Part shown: positions 7,341-15,180 of the stretch, piece after piece
Layout: each line of letters starts with the position of its first letter
Numbering within the stretch: the stretch's first letter is position 1
The notes under the pieces: model-generated
Told to the model about the DNA's origin: nothing
Databases searched by the model: none
Seen by the model: only the letters and a program-made list of their open reading frames with translations
Assembly: GCA_007133365.1 (NCBI GenBank)
Contig: SLMV01000037.1
Coordinates: forward strand, 1-26,997
DNA length: 26,997 bases
From: Clostridia bacterium
Lineage (GTDB): Bacteria; Bacillota; Sulfobacillia; SLMV01
Direction: 5' to 3'
Made by a program: the position numbers and the translations under genes

Positions 7341-9020
7341 ATGCAGAATCGCCTGTCGACAATCACCAAACGAATCACCAGTTTTATCATTTCCCTGCTT
7401 CTTATCGTTTCAATTTCGCCCGGGCTCACGTCCGCCCAATCCTTCGATTTCTCCCCGAGTTTCGAGGACACGGAGGGCCATTGGGCCGAAGATACCATCT
7501 ATGTTATGTACCGCCGCGGGGTCATCACGGAACTAGAGCCGGAACGGTTCGCGCCGGATCGCCCCATCACCCGACTCGATTTCACCGAATGGGTCATGCG
7601 CGCCATGGGTGAACAGCCCCTCGACGATCCGGATTTAGACTTCACCGATCTTCACGCCATTCCCGAAGAGGCGCGCGGTGATGTCGCCCGTGCCGTCGAA
7701 AAGGGTCTGATTGCCGGATTTCCCGACGGGCGGTTCGATCCAGAAGGAACCCTGACGCGCGCTCAGATGGCCACCATTTTGGGGCGCAGCCTGATGGAAC
7801 TGGGCGTCCCCGCGCAATCGCGCTGGTTCCAACCCTTTTTCGATCGCGACGAGATCCCGGACTGGGCACTGCCCGCGGCCGCGGCCGTAACCGAGCGTTT
7901 GGTCGTCGGTCGTCCCACGCCTTTGGGGTTCGAATTTGCACCTGGGGAAGCCATCACCCGTGCTGAGGCCGCCACCATGCTGGAGCGATTCATCCCGAAA
8001 TACATCGAACTCGGCGGCATCGCCCTAGAACCGGATCCCGGCATCGTCCCACCCGATCAGTTTCTCATCGGCGGCTGGTATTTAGGCCGCGATGAACACC
8101 GTGGCCATTCCTATCAAACCGTCGATCGTCACGGATCCCGGATCAATCTGGTCATGATGGGAAGCTACGCGCTTAGTTTTCACGACGATGGCTACGTGAT
8201 AAGCGGCGGATACGATAGCGACTTCCTGTTCGATTGGTCGGCGAATCGCCGCGATCGGGCGGTGCTCGCGCGCATCACCAACGACGCCTTCTGCCGGGAA
8301 ACCGCCTCAAAAATCATCCACAGCGAACAGCACACCCAGCGGGCCCTTGACGTTTTGCAGAAAATCCTTGATCGCGGATACGATGGGCTCGACATCAATT
8401 TTGAAAACGTCGACCCGGCCGACCGCGACGCCCTGACCCGCTTCATGCAGCAAGTCTACCGCCGTTTCGGCAACGATTACTTGATCACCATGGCGGTACC
8501 GGCCAAAGTCGCGGACAATCCTAACCACGGATGGTCCGGAGCGTTCGATTACCGAGCATTGGCGCCTAACGTGGATTATCTCATTCCCATGGCCTACGAT
8601 GAGCACTGGAGCACGGCGCGGCCGGGCCCGGTGGCCTCCATCCCCTGGGTGGAGCGGATCATCAATTATACGGTGTCGGTGGTACCGCGCGAAAAGATCC
8701 TCCTCGGCGCCCCGTTCTACGGTTATGACTGGGAAGACAATGATGAGCCCAACCGCGCCACCGGCCTCCGCTGGCCCACCGCCCTCGACCGGGCGCGAGA
8801 ACATGGTGCAGGCATTCACTGGGATGAGGTCAACCAGACGCCGTTCTTCCGCTACACAAATGCCGAGGGCACGGATCGCGTCGTGTACTTTGAAAATGAA
8901 AGAAGTCTCAAAGCCCGCATGCAATTGGTGCGCGATTACGGCTTGGCCGGCGTTGCCTTTTGGCGTTTCGGTCAGGAAGAAGATAATGCCTGGCGGGTCA
9001 TCCGGGACGTCCTCGACTGA
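7341..9020 (+). CDS. Exported SLH-domain protein with C-terminal GH18 (YaaH/SleL-like) glycosidase domain
   Basis: A 559-residue surface protein. A signal peptide covers about residues 1-32 (basic start, hydrophobic core, TSA cleavage). Three SLH repeats follow at about 41-86, 102-152 and 164-220, each with F.D...HWA or related starts and TR(A/L) ends, expected to bind cell-wall polymers. From about 240 to the end is a GH18 TIM barrel: YDGLDINFENVDP near 348-360 carries the active-site strand with catalytic Glu 355, and LIPMAYDEHW and GAPFYGYDW are typical barrel blocks. The DxxDxDxE motif reads DGLDINFE, with Asn 353 in place of the last Asp. A GAGGAGGT ribosome binding site sits seven bases before the ATG. 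It probably trims peptidoglycan or another N-acetyl-glucosamine polymer at the cell surface. Confidence 0.92.
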   Translation: MQNRLSTITKRITSFIISLLLIVSISPGLTSAQSFDFSPSFEDTEGHWAEDTIYVMYRRGVITELEPERFAPDRPITRLDFTEWVMRAMGEQPLDDPDLDFTDLHAIPEEARGDVARAVEKGLIAGFPDGRFDPEGTLTRAQMATILGRSLMELGVPAQSRWFQPFFDRDEIPDWALPAAAAVTERLVVGRPTPLGFEFAPGEAITRAEAATMLERFIPKYIELGGIALEPDPGIVPPDQFLIGGWYLGRDEHRGHSYQTVDRHGSRINLVMMGSYALSFHDDGYVISGGYDSDFLFDWSANRRDRAVLARITNDAFCRETASKIIHSEQHTQRALDVLQKILDRGYDGLDINFENVDPADRDALTRFMQQVYRRFGNDYLITMAVPAKVADNPNHGWSGAFDYRALAPNVDYLIPMAYDEHWSTARPGPVASIPWVERIINYTVSVVPREKILLGAPFYGYDWEDNDEPNRATGLRWPTALDRAREHGAGIHWDEVNQTPFFRYTNAEGTDRVVYFENERSLKARMQLVRDYGLAGVAFWRFGQEEDNAWRVIRDVLD

Positions 9021-9042
9021 AGCCATCGTAAGACGAATAAAA

Positions 9043-9090
9043 GGCGCCGGCCCAACCCTTCCCCGGTGGGCCGGCGCCGCACTTTGTTTT
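9043..9090 (+). terminator. Strong Rho-independent terminator after the SLH-GH18 gene
   Basis: A perfect 12-base-pair GC-rich stem, GGCGCCGGCCCA at 9043-9054 pairing with TGGGCCGGCGCC at 9067-9078, has a 12-base loop and is followed by a T-rich tail ending in TTTGTTTT. It begins 23 bases after the stop codon of the SLH-GH18 gene, so it should end that monocistronic transcript. Confidence 0.9.
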
Positions 9091-9266
9091 GGGCGAAATC
9101 CTTCCGAGTGCGACCGCGTTAAAAGATCCTGTTGGGCCCGAAATGACCGCGTCACTTTCTAAGACCGACCTTCCCTTCCCTCGGCGATCCCAAAAGCAGC
9201 TTTTCTCCTTCAAGTTCATGGGAGCGAGATCGCTCGAGCCTTCCCCCTTGTCCATTTCCCCTTCCC

Positions 9267-9307
9267 AAAACGAAAGGGCGAACGCGAAGAACCCCTTGCG
9301 CTCGCCC
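9267..9307 (-). terminator. Rho-independent terminator after the decarboxylase beta-subunit gene
   Basis: Read on the minus strand, GGGCGAGCGC (9307-9298) pairs with GCGTTCGCCC (9285-9276), a ten-base-pair stem with one G-T wobble and a 12-base loop, followed by TTTCGTTTT. It lies 34 bases beyond the stop of the decarboxylase beta-subunit gene. The 185 bases between this and the convergent terminator at 9043-9090 contain no gene I can support. Confidence 0.8.
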
Positions 9308-9341
9308 CCATCGGTTGTTCGTATGTTATCGGCGTTGGTCC

Positions 9342-10472
9342 TTAGCCCAAAAGTGCCAATAGAACCCCGGCGGCCACGGCCGATCCGATGACGCCCGCCA
9401 CATTCGGACCCATGGCGTGCATCAACAGGAAGTTACCGGAATCCTCCCGCTGACCCATCTGCTGCGCCACCCGTGCCGCCTGCGGCACGGCCGAGACGCC
9501 AGCGGCGCCGATCAACGGGTTGATCTTTCCGCGGGTGAGCCAGTTGAAAATCTTGGCCAATATCAATCCGGCCGCAGTACCAAAGGCAAATGCACCCAAG
9601 CCCAGTCCCAAGATGGACAAAAACTCCGCCGTAAAGAAGCGCTCCGCGCTCGCGGTGGCGCCGACAGTCAGGCCTAAGAAAATGGTCACAATGTTGATTA
9701 ACTCGTTCGATGCGGTATCGGCCAGTCGTTTGACCACGCCGGATTCACGCATCAGGTTACCCAACATCAACATTCCCACCAACGGCAACGCATCGGGAAT
9801 GATAAGACCCACTAAGATGGTGATGATGATGGGGAAAAGAATCTTTTCGAGTTGCGGGACCTTCCGCAAATGCGGCATGCGGATCATTCGCTCTTTTTTG
9901 GTGGTCAGTAGCCGGATCACCGGCGGTTGAATCACCGGCACCAGCGCCATATAAGAGTAGGCAGCAGCGGCGATCGGAGCCAAAAGATCCGGCGCCAGTC
10001 GCGTCGCTAAGAACACCGCCGTCGGACCATCCGCCCCGCCGATGATGCCGATCGCGCCCGCTTGAGGTGCCGTAAAGCCTAAGAACATGGCCCCGAGAAA
10101 ACTGGCGAAAATCCCCGCCTGGGCAGCCGCCCCTAAAAGCACCGTCAACGGATAGGCGATGAGCGGACCGAAGTCCGTCATGGCACCGATGCCGAGAAAG
10201 ATCAAGGGCGGGAAAATGGCCAAGTCCACACCCTGATACAAATACCAGAGCAGCCCGCCATTGACCCCATCCACCGGAGCCTGCATCAATCCGGCCAGCG
10301 GCATGTTACCCAAAATAACTCCGAATCCAATCGGAAGCAATAGCAAGGGTTCGAATTTCTTGGCGATCCCCAAATAGATCAACAAGCCCCCAATGAGCAA
10401 CATCCCGACCTCGGCGATTGTAATATTTAGAAGTCCCATTCCACTTGCAAAAGATGAAAGCTGAGATATCAA
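9342..10472 (-). CDS. Sodium-ion-translocating decarboxylase, beta subunit (OadB/GcdB/MmdB family)
   Basis: This is the membrane subunit that couples decarboxylation of a carboxybiotin carrier to Na+ export. The 376-residue protein has about nine to eleven hydrophobic segments. The family signature GAIGIIGGADGPTAVFLATRLAP and the end block MHAMGPNVAGVIGSAVAAGVLL are clear; both are highly conserved in OadB, GcdB and MmdB. The start is TTG at 10472, with AGGAGG six bases upstream and no nearby ATG. A promoter and a terminator flank it, so it seems transcribed alone. Genes for the carboxyltransferase (alpha), biotin carrier and small gamma/delta subunits are absent from the window. They may lie elsewhere, so oxaloacetate, glutaconyl-CoA and methylmalonyl-CoA specificity cannot be chosen. 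Confidence 0.93.
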   Translation of the reverse strand: MISQLSSFASGMGLLNITIAEVGMLLIGGLLIYLGIAKKFEPLLLLPIGFGVILGNMPLAGLMQAPVDGVNGGLLWYLYQGVDLAIFPPLIFLGIGAMTDFGPLIAYPLTVLLGAAAQAGIFASFLGAMFLGFTAPQAGAIGIIGGADGPTAVFLATRLAPDLLAPIAAAAYSYMALVPVIQPPVIRLLTTKKERMIRMPHLRKVPQLEKILFPIIITILVGLIIPDALPLVGMLMLGNLMRESGVVKRLADTASNELINIVTIFLGLTVGATASAERFFTAEFLSILGLGLGAFAFGTAAGLILAKIFNWLTRGKINPLIGAAGVSAVPQAARVAQQMGQREDSGNFLLMHAMGPNVAGVIGSAVAAGVLLALLG

Positions 10473-10507
10473 AATGCCCCTCCTCCTGCCACAACAAAGT
10501 CCTTCGT

Positions 10508-10536
10508 ATTATAACACCCTAAGCCCTGAGTGTGAA
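10508..10536 (-). promoter_or_regulatory. Sigma-A-type promoter for the decarboxylase beta-subunit gene
   Basis: On the minus strand TTCACA (10536-10531) and a perfect TATAAT (10513-10508) are separated by exactly 17 bases. This is five of six and six of six matches to the consensus. It sits about 36 bases upstream of the TTG start at 10472 and its GGAGGAGGGG ribosome binding site. It is one of the best promoters in the window and suggests strong vegetative expression. Confidence 0.8.
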
Positions 10537-10591
10537 CACAACGATGCGACAATCTCCCCAAAAAACCAACTCCCTTTACCCGAGCTGACTG

Positions 10592-10622
10592 AGGGGGGCG
10601 ACCCCGACCGGCCCCGCCCCCC
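10592..10622 (-). terminator. GC-rich hairpin after the DUF1028 gene, possible terminator
   Basis: On the minus strand, GGGGGCG and CGCCCCC can pair as a seven-base stem around a GC-rich loop of about 14 bases, starting some 25 bases after the DUF1028 stop. The T-run is not adjacent; TTTTTT occurs about 30 bases further on. It is placed where an end signal is expected, just before the decarboxylase promoter, but the shape is not ideal. Confidence 0.35.
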
Positions 10623-10646
10623 TTCATCACGTCTTACCAAAATACC

Positions 10647-11543
10647 TCAACCTCGGGCAAGCGAACGTCCTTGCTGAATGAGATGGTCCAAAAAGACCTC
10701 GTCGAAACGTCCGTTCTCATCCAGACGCCGTCGGAGATTCTCCCGATAGGCAAACCGCTTTAAGGCTTTTCGGGTTACCTCATCATATTGGCCCGTGGGC
10801 CGCCGCTCGAGATAACCGAGGTTAAATAGACTTTCTTGCACACGGCGGCAGGTCGCATCGTCCATTTCAACCGCTCGATCCGGATCCAAGGATCCGTGGA
10901 TGCGATACCGAACGCGAAGGAGTCGCTTGAGTTCACCGAAGGGCTCGGGATGATCATCCACCCGTAAATCGATTTTTCCCTCCCGGTAAAGCGACGTGCC
11001 TTCGGGGCGCCCGCGCACATACAGGGCCGTCGACTGCCGGCCCCGACTGTCACCGCCGGCCTGATCGCCTGCGGTCAACGCGGCCAGCAATCGTTCCGGC
11101 AGCGAATCGGAGCTCGTTTGAAACACTTCAATCATCGCGGTGACCGTGGCTTCATTGACCAACATGTTGCCCTGTGCCGCGGCATTTTCCACTGCGACGC
11201 CGCCGGCCCAATACCCGCAATCCTCCCCGGTGAAACTATAGGATCGGCCCTGGGCATCCACCACACCCAACTGCCGATAGCCTCGGCGGTCATCGTCGGT
11301 CAGGGCGGCCTCGACGGCGGCCTCGGGCGACAATCCGTCCCGAAGCGCTTCCATGGTGCGTTCGCCAAATTCCGGATGATGCTCCGCTTGTACCGCCACC
11401 GCCCCCACCCCATACTCGCCGTGGGGCACGCCGGCGCCGACCGCTAAGAATTTGGTGGCCACCGCCACGCCCACCTGTCCCGTCTCGGGGTCGCGTCCGA
11501 CAATGGAAAAGGTATTAATGGTTGGACCACGTCGACTTCCCAT
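10647..11543 (-). CDS. DUF1028 family protein with C-terminal putative peptidoglycan-binding region
   Basis: A 298-residue protein. The N-terminal two thirds match the DUF1028 family, which has an Ntn-hydrolase-like fold: NTFSIVGRDPETGQVGVAVATKF at the start, GVGAVAVQAEHHPEFG, NAAAQGNMLV, and the closing AGGDSRGRQSTALYV near residues 176-192. The last 100 residues (from about LRVDDHPEPFGELKRLL) resemble the extension often attached to this family and called a putative peptidoglycan-binding domain: QESLFNLGYLERRPTGQYDEVTRKAL. No signal peptide is visible, so it is probably cytosolic. The start ATG has GAAGGAGG nine bases upstream. No activity is firmly known for the family. It lies 109 bases after the BrxF-like gene on the same strand and may share its transcript. 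Confidence 0.85.
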   Translation of the reverse strand: MGSRRGPTINTFSIVGRDPETGQVGVAVATKFLAVGAGVPHGEYGVGAVAVQAEHHPEFGERTMEALRDGLSPEAAVEAALTDDDRRGYRQLGVVDAQGRSYSFTGEDCGYWAGGVAVENAAAQGNMLVNEATVTAMIEVFQTSSDSLPERLLAALTAGDQAGGDSRGRQSTALYVRGRPEGTSLYREGKIDLRVDDHPEPFGELKRLLRVRYRIHGSLDPDRAVEMDDATCRRVQESLFNLGYLERRPTGQYDEVTRKALKRFAYRENLRRRLDENGRFDEVFLDHLIQQGRSLARG

Positions 11544-11652
11544 CGATCATTGCCTCCTTCTTTTGTCCCAAGCACCCAATGTCAGCGCATCACCCACGAC
11601 CCCTTAGGATCGCGAACCTTGCTTGGGGAAAACAATCGTTTTTTCACTTCGT

Positions 11653-12126
11653 TTAATAATCACGCGAAGGCTCCACCATCACCAAGGAAAAACGACCGAG
11701 TGGGTAACGTTTGTACTCGGGATGACCGGGAATCGCGTAGGTGAGTTCCTTGTCTTGGACGATGCCGGGCCAGGCGACCACCAGGGTTTTGTCCTGGCTC
11801 ATGATTTCCAACAGGGACAGGGGGTCGTGCCCCAACGACTCATTGAAAAGAAGGTCGATATCGTCCAAAAGAAGCATGGATTCACTGTAGGAGTTGATCA
11901 GTTCTCGGAGAACTTCGGGCAGTTGATTAATTCGTTGCGCTTCGGAAAGGTGATACAAACGGCGCGAAAGGATGGACATCACGTTGACCAGTGGTGCTCC
12001 CGTTTTATCTCGGACATGTCGGAGAACCTTACTCTTTCCGGCTCCGGGCGGACCGGCCACTACCACCAGGCGTTCCCCGTCCGGGCCGATCTGAGCCACA
12101 ACCTGCTCTACCACAGCTTCAACCAT
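11653..12126 (-). CDS. brxF: BrxF-like P-loop ATPase (orphan homologue of the BREX-3 small ATPase)
   Basis: A small (about 157 residues) P-loop protein. Walker A is VVVAGPPGAGKSK near residues 22-34 and Walker B is MLLLDDIDLLF near 86-96. The end block DKTLVVAWPGIV..KELTYAIPGHPEYKRYPL matches, from memory, the conserved C-terminus of BrxF, the small ATPase of type 3 BREX phage-defence systems. The longest frame starts at 12198, but that ATG has no ribosome binding site. GGGGG at 12137-12141 is ten bases from ATG 12126, which I chose; 12132 and 12135 are also possible. No other BREX gene (brxA, brxC, pglZ, pglX, brxHII) lies in the window. The neighbours are argH and a DUF1028 gene. Role here is unknown. 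Confidence 0.72.
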   Translation of the reverse strand: MVEAVVEQVVAQIGPDGERLVVVAGPPGAGKSKVLRHVRDKTGAPLVNVMSILSRRLYHLSEAQRINQLPEVLRELINSYSESMLLLDDIDLLFNESLGHDPLSLLEIMSQDKTLVVAWPGIVQDKELTYAIPGHPEYKRYPLGRFSLVMVEPSRDY

Positions 12127-12154
12127 TGTCATCATTCCCCCATGATTTGATGGT

Positions 12155-12191
12155 ATGCCAATCCGCTCATTTCGGGTCCCGGAGTTGGCAT
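12155..12191. repeat. Inverted repeat upstream of the BrxF-like gene
   Basis: ATGCCAA (12155-12161) and TTGGCAT (12185-12191) form a perfect seven-base inverted repeat separated by 23 bases. It lies 29-65 bases before the preferred start of the BrxF-like gene, near a possible minus-strand -10 TATGAT. It could be an operator or a leader hairpin, or chance. Confidence 0.3.
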
Positions 12192-12297
12192 CATACATTA
12201 TTTGTTACTTCACCAAACACCTGCCACCATCCTTCAAAAAGGGAAGATGGATTTTGATTGTGGGGTTTGCAAATTGATTTCGTCCCCCGTTGGGGCA

Positions 12298-12318
12298 GGG
12301 GTCCGCGGATCGGACCCC
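12298..12318 (-). terminator. Hairpin after argH, possible terminator
   Basis: GGGGTCCG (12298-12305) and CGGACCCC (12311-12318) form a perfect eight-base-pair stem with a five-base loop, 16 bases past the argH stop. On the minus strand it is followed by a second small CCCC-GTT-GGGG-type hairpin rather than a T-run. It probably ends or slows the argGH transcript, or stabilises its 3' end. Confidence 0.5.
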
Positions 12319-12334
12319 CTTAAGAAAGTTTGGG

Positions 12335-13714
12335 TCAATAAGGAGATGCCAAGTGACGGCGGGCCTCTTCTATTTGGGCCTTGACGCTTTCGCCACCGGC
12401 GCCTCCGGGCGTCTTTCGGCCCGCGATGCTGCTCGCGGCATCCACCCCATTGACAATATCCTCGGAAAACGCCGGGGAGAAGGCCTGCCACGTATCCAGC
12501 GTCAATTCCGATAGGCTCAATCCCCCTGCCAGGCAATAGCGGACCACTTCTCCCACAATCCGATGCGCCCGCCGGAACGGCACCCCTTGGGCCACCAGAT
12601 AATCGGCAACATCGGTCGCCAGCGAAAAGTCGTCATTTAGGCCGGATGCCATCCGCTTGGGATGAACGTGCAGGGTATTAATCACCTCGGCGGTGATGGC
12701 AAGGCACGCGGTCACGGTATCGAGCGTGTCGAACACCGCCTCTTTGTCCTCTTGCATATCGGAGTGATAGGCGAGCGGCAGGCTTTTCATCATCGTCAAC
12801 AACGTGGTGAGATTGCCGTAGACGCGACCGGTCTTACCCCGTACCAGTTCCATGGTGTCCGGATTCTTTTTTTGCGGCATGATGCTCGACCCGGTGGCAT
12901 ACGCATCATCGAGCTCCACAAAACCAAATTCATGGCTGGACCATAGAATCAGTTCTTCGGCCAGGCGACTCAAATGCATCATGATGAGGGCAGAAGCGCT
13001 GGCAAATTCGATGAGGTAATCACGGTCGCTGACCGCATCCATGCTGTTGGCATAAAGGGAGGTAAACCCCAAATCCTCGGCGACCATCACCCGATCAAGG
13101 GGCAGGGAACTGCCAGCCAACGCTCCCGCACCCAAAGGACACTGATCGGTGCGCTCCCGAGCCGCGATCAAGCGCTCTTCATCGCGTTTTAACATGAAGA
13201 AATAGGCGAGCAGATGGTGAGAAAAGAGCACGGGCTGGGCGCGTTGTAAGTGGGTATAGCCCGGCATCATGACCATCGAGTGGCGCTCGGCCAACTCCAC
13301 AACCGCGTCTTGTAAATCCCGTAGCCTTTTCAAAACCGTCCCGATGGCCGTCTTCATGTAAAGATGCATGTCGGTTGCGACCTGATCATTTCGGCTTCGC
13401 CCGGTGTGCAGTTTCTCCCCGGCCGTGCCAATTTCCTCGATCAAGAGGGCTTCAATATTCATATGAATATCTTCGTGTTCCTCCGTCAGTTCGACCGCAC
13501 CCGAGGCGATTTTGGCTTCGATGATCCGAAGACCGTCGACGATGTGACGCCCCTCCTCCGCCGAGATGATCCCTTGGTGGGCGAGCATCTCGGCATGGGC
13601 GATGCTTCCCTTGATGTCCTCTCGGTACAAGCGCTGATCCGTCCCGATGGAAGCGGTAAAGTGTGCCGATCGATTCTCGCCGGTAAACCGGCCGCCCCAG
13701 AGTTTCGCCATCAT
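12335..13714 (-). CDS. argH: Argininosuccinate lyase
   Basis: ArgH splits argininosuccinate into L-arginine and fumarate, the last step of arginine synthesis. The 459-residue length is standard. It starts MMAKLWGGRFTGE, carries HTGRSRNDQVATDMHLY near residue 100 and the fumarase/lyase superfamily signature GSSIMPQKKNPD near 280, and ends in a domain with GVPFRRAHRIVGEVV, all typical of ArgH. The ATG at 13714 is preceded by GAGGTGCG, a modest ribosome binding site, and lies nine bases after argG, so the two are cotranscribed. The order argG-argH is common in bacteria. Confidence 0.97.
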   Translation of the reverse strand: MMAKLWGGRFTGENRSAHFTASIGTDQRLYREDIKGSIAHAEMLAHQGIISAEEGRHIVDGLRIIEAKIASGAVELTEEHEDIHMNIEALLIEEIGTAGEKLHTGRSRNDQVATDMHLYMKTAIGTVLKRLRDLQDAVVELAERHSMVMMPGYTHLQRAQPVLFSHHLLAYFFMLKRDEERLIAARERTDQCPLGAGALAGSSLPLDRVMVAEDLGFTSLYANSMDAVSDRDYLIEFASASALIMMHLSRLAEELILWSSHEFGFVELDDAYATGSSIMPQKKNPDTMELVRGKTGRVYGNLTTLLTMMKSLPLAYHSDMQEDKEAVFDTLDTVTACLAITAEVINTLHVHPKRMASGLNDDFSLATDVADYLVAQGVPFRRAHRIVGEVVRYCLAGGLSLSELTLDTWQAFSPAFSEDIVNGVDAASSIAGRKTPGGAGGESVKAQIEEARRHLASPY

Positions 13715-13723
13715 CGCACCTCC

Positions 13724-14953
13724 TCAGCCCGTCGAACGTTCTTGGACGTTAACCGGACGTTGTTTTCGTTGGGTGGCCGCGTAGACCACGGTGGGCAATC
13801 CCCAAATCTTGATGAAACCTTCGGCAGCCGCATGATCAAAGGCGTCCTCGCCCCCGTAGGTGGCCAGGTCCTCATCATATAGGGAATAGGGGGACTTTCG
13901 CCCCACCACCTGAGCGCTGCCCTTGTACATTTTCACCCGCACCGTGCCGGTGACATGTTTTTGGGTGCTCGCCATGAAGGCGTCGAGCGCCTCACGTAAC
14001 GGCGAATACCATAACCCCTCGTAGGCCAGTTGGCTGTAGGTTCCGGATAAACCGGCCTTGAAATGCCCGAGATCCCGCGGCAAGGTAAAGGACTCCAACT
14101 CTTGATGGGCGTGCAGGAGCAACACGGCCGCCGGTGCCTCGTAGATCTCACGCGATTTGATCCCAACCAATCGGTTCTCCACATGGTCAATACGCCCGAT
14201 CCCGTGGCGACCGCCAATTTGGTTCAATTGGGATAGAAGGGAAACCGGATCGAGTACCGATCCGTTGATCGCGACCGGAATTCCCGCTTCGAACGTGAGG
14301 TCTAAATACTTTGGTTCGTCCGGGGCCGCCTCCGGTGCCACCGTCCACTTAAAAACATCCTCCGGAGCTTCCAACCACGGATTCTCCAAAACACCGCACT
14401 CGATGCTTCGGCCCCATACGTTTTCATCAATACTGTAAGGATTAGCCTCCCCCACCGGCACCGGGATGCCATGCGCTTTGGCATATTGAATTTCCGCTTC
14501 CCGCGACATCGGCCATTCTCGCACCGGTGCCACGATGCTAAGATCGGGGTTCAAAGCGGACACGGAGACATCAAAGCGCACCTGATCGTTTCCTTTACCG
14601 GTGCACCCATGAGCCACTGCCTCCGCACCTTCTCGCTCGGCGATCTCCACCAACAGCTTGGCGATCAGCGGGCGTGAAAGCGCCGACGACAGCGGGTATT
14701 TGCCTTCGTAGGTCGCGTTCGCCTGCAAGGCAGGGAACACGTAGTTCTTAATGAAGTCGTCTTTGGCATCAATGACGTAGGACTTAATGGCCCCGACGTC
14801 GAGCGCCTTTTGCCTAACGGATTCCAAATCCTTTGCCTCGCCCACATCCACCGATAACGCGATCACCTGATATCCGTATTTTTCCTGCAACCACTTAATG
14901 GCCACCGAGGTATCCAAACCACCGGAATAGGCCAGCACAATTTTCTTCGCCAC
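13724..14953 (-). CDS. argG: Argininosuccinate synthase
   Basis: ArgG joins citrulline and aspartate with ATP to make argininosuccinate in the cytosol. The 409-residue protein opens with KIVLAYSGGLDTSVAIKWL, the PP-loop ATP pyrophosphatase motif. It contains AVAHGCTGKGNDQVRFD near 115-131, PNDP-type core equivalents in ALNPDLSIVAPVREW, and EAGIPVAINGS further on. The start is GTG at 14953, with GAAGGGAG upstream at a spacing of about 8 bases. It is first in the argGH operon. Earlier arginine genes are not in this window. Confidence 0.97.
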   Translation of the reverse strand: MAKKIVLAYSGGLDTSVAIKWLQEKYGYQVIALSVDVGEAKDLESVRQKALDVGAIKSYVIDAKDDFIKNYVFPALQANATYEGKYPLSSALSRPLIAKLLVEIAEREGAEAVAHGCTGKGNDQVRFDVSVSALNPDLSIVAPVREWPMSREAEIQYAKAHGIPVPVGEANPYSIDENVWGRSIECGVLENPWLEAPEDVFKWTVAPEAAPDEPKYLDLTFEAGIPVAINGSVLDPVSLLSQLNQIGGRHGIGRIDHVENRLVGIKSREIYEAPAAVLLLHAHQELESFTLPRDLGHFKAGLSGTYSQLAYEGLWYSPLREALDAFMASTQKHVTGTVRVKMYKGSAQVVGRKSPYSLYDEDLATYGGEDAFDHAAAEGFIKIWGLPTVVYAATQRKQRPVNVQERSTG

Positions 14954-14986
14954 AACGACCGCTCCCTTCTGTCACAACATGAACGA

Positions 14987-15015
14987 ATTATACCGGAGGA
15001 ATTATATTTATGCAA
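14987..15015 (-). promoter_or_regulatory. Promoter of argGH with tandem TATAAT boxes and possible ArgR site
   Basis: On the minus strand a perfect TATAAT (14992-14987) has TTGCAT (15015-15010) 17 bases upstream, matching only the TTG of the -35 consensus. A second TATAAT lies at 15006-15001. The A/T-rich stretch CTTGCATAAATATAATTC matches the Bacillus ARG box (CATGAATAAAAATTCAAG, from memory) at roughly ten of 18 positions. ArgR/AhrC repression is expected for argGH, but this site is only a candidate. The inferred leader is short, about 25-30 bases. Confidence 0.5.
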
Positions 15016-15057
15016 GTATATACGGGATAATTTCTTAATATTCGACCATTGGGCTAA

Positions 15058-15086
15058 TTGTACGGCCAATCCATGATTATTATTGT
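15058..15086 (+). promoter_or_regulatory. Weak candidate promoter for the alcohol dehydrogenase gene
   Basis: TTGTAC (15058-15063) and TATTGT (15081-15086) are 17 bases apart on the plus strand, about 95 bases before the ATG at 15181. TATAGT overlaps at 15086-15091 but has no good -35 at proper spacing. The match is modest, but the position between divergent genes makes a promoter likely here. Confidence 0.3.
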
Positions 15087-15180
15087 ATAGTGATGCAGCC
15101 CCCTGGGCGTTTGTCGGTGGTTATATGATGGAGGGATTTGGGGTTTTTCGGGGAAGGATGTTCATCAGGGAGGGATTGAA

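Noticed and set aside
8307..9155. 282-codon minus-strand frame under the SLH-GH18 gene
   Set aside because: It is antisense to a strongly supported gene and its product has no domain; long antisense frames are expected in GC-rich coding DNA.
11653..14953. A full BREX or other defence island
   Set aside because: Only one BrxF-like ATPase is present; neighbours are arginine synthesis and a DUF1028 gene.
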